A stretch of DNA of 64,000 bases from assembly GCA_965276825.1 (NCBI GenBank), contig OZ255630.1, forward strand, positions 3,348,001 through 3,412,000. Reading direction: 5' to 3'. Below are positions 59,649 through 64,000 of the stretch, one piece after another; positions within the stretch are counted from its first letter, which is position 1; every line of letters starts with the position of its first letter. The notes under the pieces were generated by a model that was given only the letters and a program-made list of their open reading frames with translations, did no database searches and was not told where the DNA came from. This DNA comes from G965276765 sp965276825. Lineage in GTDB: Bacteria; Actinomycetota; Acidimicrobiia; Acidimicrobiales; Palsa-688. The position numbers were made by a program, and so were the translations under genes.

Positions 59649-60334
59649 GTGACACGCCGGCGTCGGGCCCCGGCGCCGAGGGGGGCACACCACCCCCCGG
59701 CGCCGGGGGCGCCCCCGACGAGGCCGCCGAGCACCCTGCCGCCGAGCACCCTGCCGTCGAGCACCCCGCGGCTGAGCAGCCTGGCGCCGAGCAGCCGGAC
59801 ACGGCGGGCGACACCGGGCCCGACGGCGAGGTGCTCGAGGTCCTCGACATCGACGACGAGCTCGCCGCCATGATGGGCGAGGCCGCCGACGGCGCTCCCC
59901 AGGCGGACGCCGCCCTCGTCGAGACGGCGCGCCAGCGCGACGAGTACCTCGACGCCCTGCGTCGGATGCAGGCCGACTTCGAGAACTTCAAGAAGCGCAC
60001 GGCCAAGCAGCTCGCCGACGCCACGGCGCGCGCCGCCGAGGGCCTGGTCGACAAGCTGCTCCCCGCCCTCGACACCGTCGACCTCGCCGTGACCCACGGC
60101 GGCGGCGACGAGATCCGCCAGGTCTGGACGGTGCTCATCGACACCCTCGGCAAGGAGGGCCTCGAGCGCATCGCCCCGACCGGCGAGGCTTTCGACCCCA
60201 CCCGCCACGACGCGGTCATGCACGAGCCCGCCGAGGGCGAGAGCGACGCCCAGGAGGTCGCCGAGGTGCTGCGGGCCGGGTACGCCTGGAAGGGCAGGGT
60301 GCTGCGCCCGGCCATGGTCAAAGTGCGGGGGTGA
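59645..60334 (+). CDS. grpE: Nucleotide exchange factor GrpE
   Basis: 229 residues. GTG overlaps the dnaK stop (GTGA). A disordered N-terminus with EHPAA-type 15-bp repeats is followed by the long helix (RQRDEYLDALRRMQADFENF then KKRTAKQLAD) and the beta domain FDPTRHDAVMHEPAE with the C-terminal RPAMVKV. Releases ADP from DnaK. Confidence 0.95.
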
Positions 60335-60340
60335 GCGACG

Positions 60341-61465
60341 ATGGCGCCCCAGCGTGAGTGGTTCGAGAAGGACTACTACCAGGTCCTCGGGGTGCCGTCG
60401 TCGGCCCCCCACAAGGAGATCGCCAAGGCCTACCGGGCCCTGGCCAAGAAGTACCACCCCGATGCCAACCCCGGCTCCGAGGACCGGTTCAAGGAGATCT
60501 CGGCTGCCTACGACGTGGTCGGCGACGAGGCCAAGCGCAAGGAGTACGACGAGGCGCGCGCCCTCGGTGTGGCCGGCAACCCCTTCGCCGGGGCCGGCAC
60601 GGCCGCAGGCCAGCCGGGAGGCTTCGGCTTCCGCGTCGACGACCTCGGGGACCTGATCGGCACCATCTTCAACCGCAACAACGGGCGGGGCCGCCCGGGA
60701 GGGGCCACCACCGGGCCCCAACGGGGCGGCGACCTCGAGGCCGAGCTCTCCCTGTCGTTTCTCGACGCCGTGCACGGTGTGACCACGTCGGTCAACGTGA
60801 CCAGCGATGCGCCGTGCTCGACGTGCGGGGGCAGCGGTGCCGAGCCCGGCAGCGCACCGACGGTGTGCCCGACGTGCGCGGGCCGCGGCGTGCTGAGCGA
60901 CGACCAGGGCATGTTCTCCTTCTCCCGGGCGTGCCCGTCGTGCGGGGGCACCGGCCGCCTGGTCGAGCATCCCTGCCACACCTGCCGGGGCTCCGGTGTC
61001 GAGCTGCGGGCCAGGCAGGTCAAGGTCCGGGTCCCCGTGGGGGTCACCGACGGCCAGCGCATCCGGCTCAAGAACCGAGGCGGCGCGGGGCGCAACGGCG
61101 GGCCGGCCGGCGACCTCTACGTCGCCGTCCACGTGGCCGCCCACCCGGTCTTCGCCCGCAAGGGTCGTGACCTGACCGTCACCGTGCCCGTCACCTTCGC
61201 CGAGGCCGCCCTCGGCGCCGAGATCCCCGTCCCCACCTTGGAGCGGCCGGTCACGGTCAAGGTGCCGGCCGGGTCCAGGTCGGGCCGGGTGCTGCGGGTG
61301 CGCGGCCGCGGCGTGCCGGCGGCCCGCGGCGCCGGCGACCTGCTGGTGTCGCTCGACGTGGCCGTGCCCGCTGATCCCGACGCCGACCAGCGGGCGGCCA
61401 TCGAGGCGCTCGGCAAGCTGAGCGACGGGTCGTCGCTGCGCTCGGCCCTCTTCGAGGGGGTGTGA
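60341..61465 (+). CDS. dnaJ: Co-chaperone DnaJ
   Basis: 374 residues. J domain with HPD (AKKYHPDANPGSEDRFKEIS), Gly/Phe linker, four CxxCxGxG-type zinc motifs (CSTCGGSG, CPTCAGRG, CPSCGGTG, CHTCRGSG) and the two C-terminal barrel domains. Stimulates DnaK. Starts 6 bp after grpE. Confidence 0.97.
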   Translation: MAPQREWFEKDYYQVLGVPSSAPHKEIAKAYRALAKKYHPDANPGSEDRFKEISAAYDVVGDEAKRKEYDEARALGVAGNPFAGAGTAAGQPGGFGFRVDDLGDLIGTIFNRNNGRGRPGGATTGPQRGGDLEAELSLSFLDAVHGVTTSVNVTSDAPCSTCGGSGAEPGSAPTVCPTCAGRGVLSDDQGMFSFSRACPSCGGTGRLVEHPCHTCRGSGVELRARQVKVRVPVGVTDGQRIRLKNRGGAGRNGGPAGDLYVAVHVAAHPVFARKGRDLTVTVPVTFAEAALGAEIPVPTLERPVTVKVPAGSRSGRVLRVRGRGVPAARGAGDLLVSLDVAVPADPDADQRAAIEALGKLSDGSSLRSALFEGV

Positions 61466-61466
61466 C

Positions 61467-61856
61467 GTGGAGCGCGACCCGGGGCGCAGGCGGGCCGTCT
61501 ACGTCATCTCCGTGGCCGCCGAGCTCGCCGGCATGCACCCCCAGACGTTGCGCATCTACGAGCGGAGGGGCCTGGTCGACCCGGCGAGGACGGGCGGCGG
61601 CAGCCGCCGCTACAGCGACGAGGACATCGCCCAGCTGCGCCGGATCCAGGACCTGACGGCGGCGGGCCTCAATCTGGAAGGGGTGCGCCAGGTCCTCGCC
61701 CTCGAGGCCGAGGTGGTGCGCCTGCGGCGCGAGCTCGACCAGGCCAGGCTCGACGCGAGAGAGGCCATCGCACGGACCCACCGGCAGTACCGGAGGGACC
61801 TGGTACCGGTGCGCAACGCGCCGGAGCGCTGGGTCCCCCCGGGCACCAGGCGCTGA
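61467..61856 (+). CDS. hspR: Heat-shock repressor HspR (MerR family)
   Basis: 129 residues. MerR winged helix: YVISVAAELAGMHPQTLRIY then ERRGLVDPARTGGGSRRYSD, followed by a coiled coil (LRRELDQARLDAREAIA). Binds HAIR repeats as a repressor, with DnaK as corepressor. GTG 61467 lies one base after the dnaJ stop. Closes the operon and its own feedback loop. Confidence 0.94.
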   Translation: MERDPGRRRAVYVISVAAELAGMHPQTLRIYERRGLVDPARTGGGSRRYSDEDIAQLRRIQDLTAAGLNLEGVRQVLALEAEVVRLRRELDQARLDAREAIARTHRQYRRDLVPVRNAPERWVPPGTRR

Positions 61857-62009
61857 GCCGGCGGGTATCGTGGTGCACCCGGGCGACCCCGGTCACTCGT
61901 CCGGTTCTTCCGCTTCGGGTGGTGGCCGGTGGTGTCGGTTGGCGGAATGCTCGAGACCGGGCAGAGTACGGCCGAGCAGTAGGGACCGGGCAAGGGAGAG
62001 GAGCGACTG

Positions 62010-62306
62010 ATGCAGATGGCGGCCGGTGGAGGCGGTGGCGTGCAGGGGACCTACGGGCCGATGGCGTCGCTGTCGTCGCAGCTGGCGTCACAGGCCACCG
62101 CGTGGACGCAGGCGTTCGCCGCGGCCCTCGGCACTTGCGGCAACCCCACGCTCGACGGGGCCATCACCGGCCTCGACCAGCAGTTGACATCGGCCGCCGC
62201 GCAACTGTCGGGCTCGTCGCAGGCGACGTCCACCTTCGTCAGCACCTGCTCGGGCAACTTCTCCTCGGCCGATGGCGGCGGAGCCGGCGCCGGGAGGGCC
62301 AGGTGA
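62010..62306 (+). CDS. WXG100-like small helical protein (type VII-like)
   Basis: 98 residues; GGAGAGGAG precedes the ATG. Mostly helical with two long helices (YGPMASLSSQLASQATAWTQ; GAITGLDQQLTSAAAQLSG), a CGNP turn in the position of the WxG loop, and a second Cys near the C-terminus. Size, helix layout and Ala/Gln/Ser richness resemble ESX partners, but the Trp-x-Gly motif itself is absent. The stop overlaps the next gene (GTGA). Confidence 0.55.
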   Translation: MQMAAGGGGGVQGTYGPMASLSSQLASQATAWTQAFAAALGTCGNPTLDGAITGLDQQLTSAAAQLSGSSQATSTFVSTCSGNFSSADGGGAGAGRAR

Positions 62307-63757
62307 TCGTCAACGGCGGTGGCGGCGCGACGCTCGGCGATCCGCTGGCCGGCCTGACCATGCCGCCAGGCCAGCCCGGGCCGCTCGGCGCCGTCGCCTC
62401 GCAGCTGACCGGGTGGGCCGAGCACCTCGGCACCGGCGCCGCCGGTCACCGGACGGCGGCGGCGGGTGTGGTCGGCTCGGCGTGGATCGGCCCGGACTCG
62501 GCGCGCTGCGGGACCAACGTCGACACCATCGCCACCGCGGCGGCGACCCTCGGCGACGCCGCCGACCACGGGAGCCAGGTGCTGCGGACCTGCGAGCAGC
62601 AGTGGTCCGACGCCCTGGGGCAGTGGCACAAGGCGCAGCGCCTCGCCGCCGACGCCCTGACCGACGAGCAGACCCACCGCAACGCCGCCGCCGCCGCCCT
62701 GGTGGCCATGACGCCAGCCGAGGCCAAGGCCCACCCCGACGCGCTGAGCTCCGCCCAGGCCCAGGCCGACGGCTCGGACGGGTACCAGAGCCCGCTGCGG
62801 TCCCAGGCGACGACCGTGGGGCTGGGCGCCGTCACCCAGGCCGAGCGCGCTGTCACCACCGCAGCCACGAGCCTGAGCGAGATCACCGCCGTGGTCAACG
62901 TGGTCGGCGCCCACCCGGACGCCAAGAAGGACGAGTTCTGGGCCACGTTCATGGACCTGGGGATCGGCGGACCCGCCACCGCCCTGGCCGCGCCGGGCGC
63001 CTACGGTCAGGTGGCCGGCTGGCAGAGCTACGCGAAGTTCTTCCGGGCCTTCGACCGCGGGGACTTCGCCGCCCTGGCCAGGGCCAACCCGACGGAGTGG
63101 GCCAAGGTCACGACGGTCGCCGACCGGTACGGCGCGGACAGCATGCAGGCGCTGAAGGCGCAGCTGGAGTTCCTGCAGTCCACCAGCGTCGACGTGTCCA
63201 CGGCCGCGGCGGCCGGCGCGGCGCCCATCGATGCGCTCCCCGGGGGTGCCCTGGCCGACACCCTCGACGTGCTCGGCAAGGTCGCCCTGCCGCTGGCCGT
63301 CGCCGGTGACGTCTACACCGTCGTCGACGGCAAGGCGACCCTCCTGGACCGGTCCCTGAGCGGGGCCAACCTGGCCGGACTCGGCCTGGCGGCCTCCGGC
63401 ACCGAGACGGGTGGGGCGGCGCTGGCGCTGATCGGGATCAACGGGGTCGCCGACTGGATCCCCGTCGTCGGCGAGGTGGTGGTGGTCGGCACGGCGCTCT
63501 ACCTGGGTGGTGAGTGGGTCCACAACCACTGGAGCGACATCTGCCGGTGGTCCGACGACGCCGGCCACTTCATCTCCTCGACCACCAGCGCGGCCGTCCA
63601 GGGCGGCGAGCACCTGGTCGCGGCCGGCTACCACGACGTGCAGGGCGTGGTGACCGGCGGGTTCAACGACGCCAAGAGCGCCGTCTCCACGGGGCTCGGC
63701 GACGCCAAGCACCTCGCCAGCGGAGTGGTCCACGACCTCAATCCGCTCAACTGGTGA
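62303..63757 (+). CDS. Large type VII-like substrate protein
   Basis: 484 residues from GTG 62303. The N-terminal about 190 residues are a helical WXG/LXG-like domain (GAVASQLTGWAEHLGTGAAG; VVGSAWIGPDSAR). Then DEFWATFMDLGIGGPATALA and a central helical domain. The last about 150 residues begin with hydrophobic Gly/Ala helices (GGAALALIGINGVADWIPVV) and end in a low-complexity tail of DAK, STGLG and LAS units. This plan is common in actinobacterial secreted proteins carrying variable C-termini. No catalytic motif was recognised. Confidence 0.6.
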   Translation: MIVNGGGGATLGDPLAGLTMPPGQPGPLGAVASQLTGWAEHLGTGAAGHRTAAAGVVGSAWIGPDSARCGTNVDTIATAAATLGDAADHGSQVLRTCEQQWSDALGQWHKAQRLAADALTDEQTHRNAAAAALVAMTPAEAKAHPDALSSAQAQADGSDGYQSPLRSQATTVGLGAVTQAERAVTTAATSLSEITAVVNVVGAHPDAKKDEFWATFMDLGIGGPATALAAPGAYGQVAGWQSYAKFFRAFDRGDFAALARANPTEWAKVTTVADRYGADSMQALKAQLEFLQSTSVDVSTAAAAGAAPIDALPGGALADTLDVLGKVALPLAVAGDVYTVVDGKATLLDRSLSGANLAGLGLAASGTETGGAALALIGINGVADWIPVVGEVVVVGTALYLGGEWVHNHWSDICRWSDDAGHFISSTTSAAVQGGEHLVAAGYHDVQGVVTGGFNDAKSAVSTGLGDAKHLASGVVHDLNPLNW

Positions 63758-64000
63758 CCACTACGCTCGGCACGTTCACCGCCGCCGAGCTCCGGGCGGG
63801 AGGCGTCGACCGGCGCGGCCTGCTGCAGCCGCTGCTCCCCGATCGGGGGCGCGTCGATCCCCCTGCGGAGGACGTCGTCGGGGGCACCCCCTGGCTGACC
63901 GTGAGCGCCGACGGCGTCCGCGCCGTCGGGGCACTGGCCACGGCGCTGCAGATGACCGCCGTGGCCAGGACCGTCGTGATCGAGGAGATGGCCGGGGGAC
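63754..64000 (+). CDS. Third gene of the type VII-like operon (3' truncated)
   Basis: GTG 63754 overlaps the previous stop (GTGA), so it is the next gene of the same operon. The visible 82 residues start MTTTLGTFTAAELRAGGVDR and contain TPWLTVSADGVRAVGALATA. The family cannot be told from this part; an EspG-like chaperone or an immunity protein would fit by position only. It is cut by the window end. Confidence 0.5.
   Translation, partial: MTTTLGTFTAAELRAGGVDRRGLLQPLLPDRGRVDPPAEDVVGGTPWLTVSADGVRAVGALATALQMTAVARTVVIEEMAGG

Overview
The window is chromosomal DNA of a high-GC actinobacterium. The evidence is the extreme G/C third-position bias in every real gene, frequent GTG starts with GTGA/ATGA stop-start overlaps, a dnaK-grpE-dnaJ-hspR operon preceded by a HAIR-type inverted repeat, a RamB-like regulator divergent from the glyoxylate-shunt genes, an EtfD-type membrane ETF dehydrogenase, an MmpL transporter and a WXG100/type-VII-like gene trio. 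A deep-branching lineage such as Acidimicrobiia would fit, but that is inference. No rRNA, tRNA, CRISPR array or complete insertion sequence was seen. Layout: 0-5 kb holds the tail of an unknown gene, a frameshifted CDGSH iron-sulfur gene, two MFS exporters, a GNAT protein and a PfkB sugar kinase. 5-9.3 kb, mostly minus strand, holds a fatty-acid desaturase, a lipoprotein hydrolase, an MDR oxidoreductase and two small unknown genes. 9.4-17.7 kb holds a large secreted protein and a minus-strand run: membrane protein, YjbQ, then ABC ATPase, ABC permease, histidine kinase, response regulator and a PLP enzyme. 17.8-24 kb holds an alpha/beta hydrolase, an amidohydrolase, YchF, an ECF sigma factor with its membrane partner, and an MFS protein. 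24-29 kb holds a TetR/MmpL divergent pair, an aldose epimerase and a small unknown gene. 29.0-29.9 kb is a repeat-rich non-coding block. 29.9-34.5 kb is the glyoxylate shunt (aceA, aceB) with its divergent regulator. 34.5-38.8 kb is an accessory zone: a VapBC pair, a second antitoxin whose toxin is deleted to a stub, a SnoaL-like protein, an S9 peptidase, and remnants of a [2Fe-2S] protein, a LacI regulator and a peptide-ABC ATPase. 38.8-47.5 kb holds an AstE-like deacylase, an unknown protein, an MpaB-type oxygenase, and a CitA/CitB-type two-component system divergent from a NitT/TauT-type ABC importer. 47.5-57.4 kb holds EtfD, a cNMP-binding protein, a nitrogen module (winged-helix regulator, amtB, glnK, glnD, with a membrane spermidine-synthase-like protein inserted) and gpmA. 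57.4-61.9 kb is the heat-shock operon. 61.9-64 kb is the WXG100-like trio, cut by the window end. The most unusual structural theme is short tandem repeats anchored on stop codons or stop/start junctions. Two of them, kinase/regulator (32-bp unit) and sigma/membrane partner (16-bp unit), turn an overlapping stop-start junction into a chain of overlapping mini-ORFs. Others sit on the 3' ends of aceB, yjbQ, the amidohydrolase, the lacI remnant and the MpaB/regulator convergent pair. Functionally the window combines fat and acetate metabolism (desaturase, EtfD, glyoxylate shunt), ammonium sensing, proteostasis and several efflux systems.
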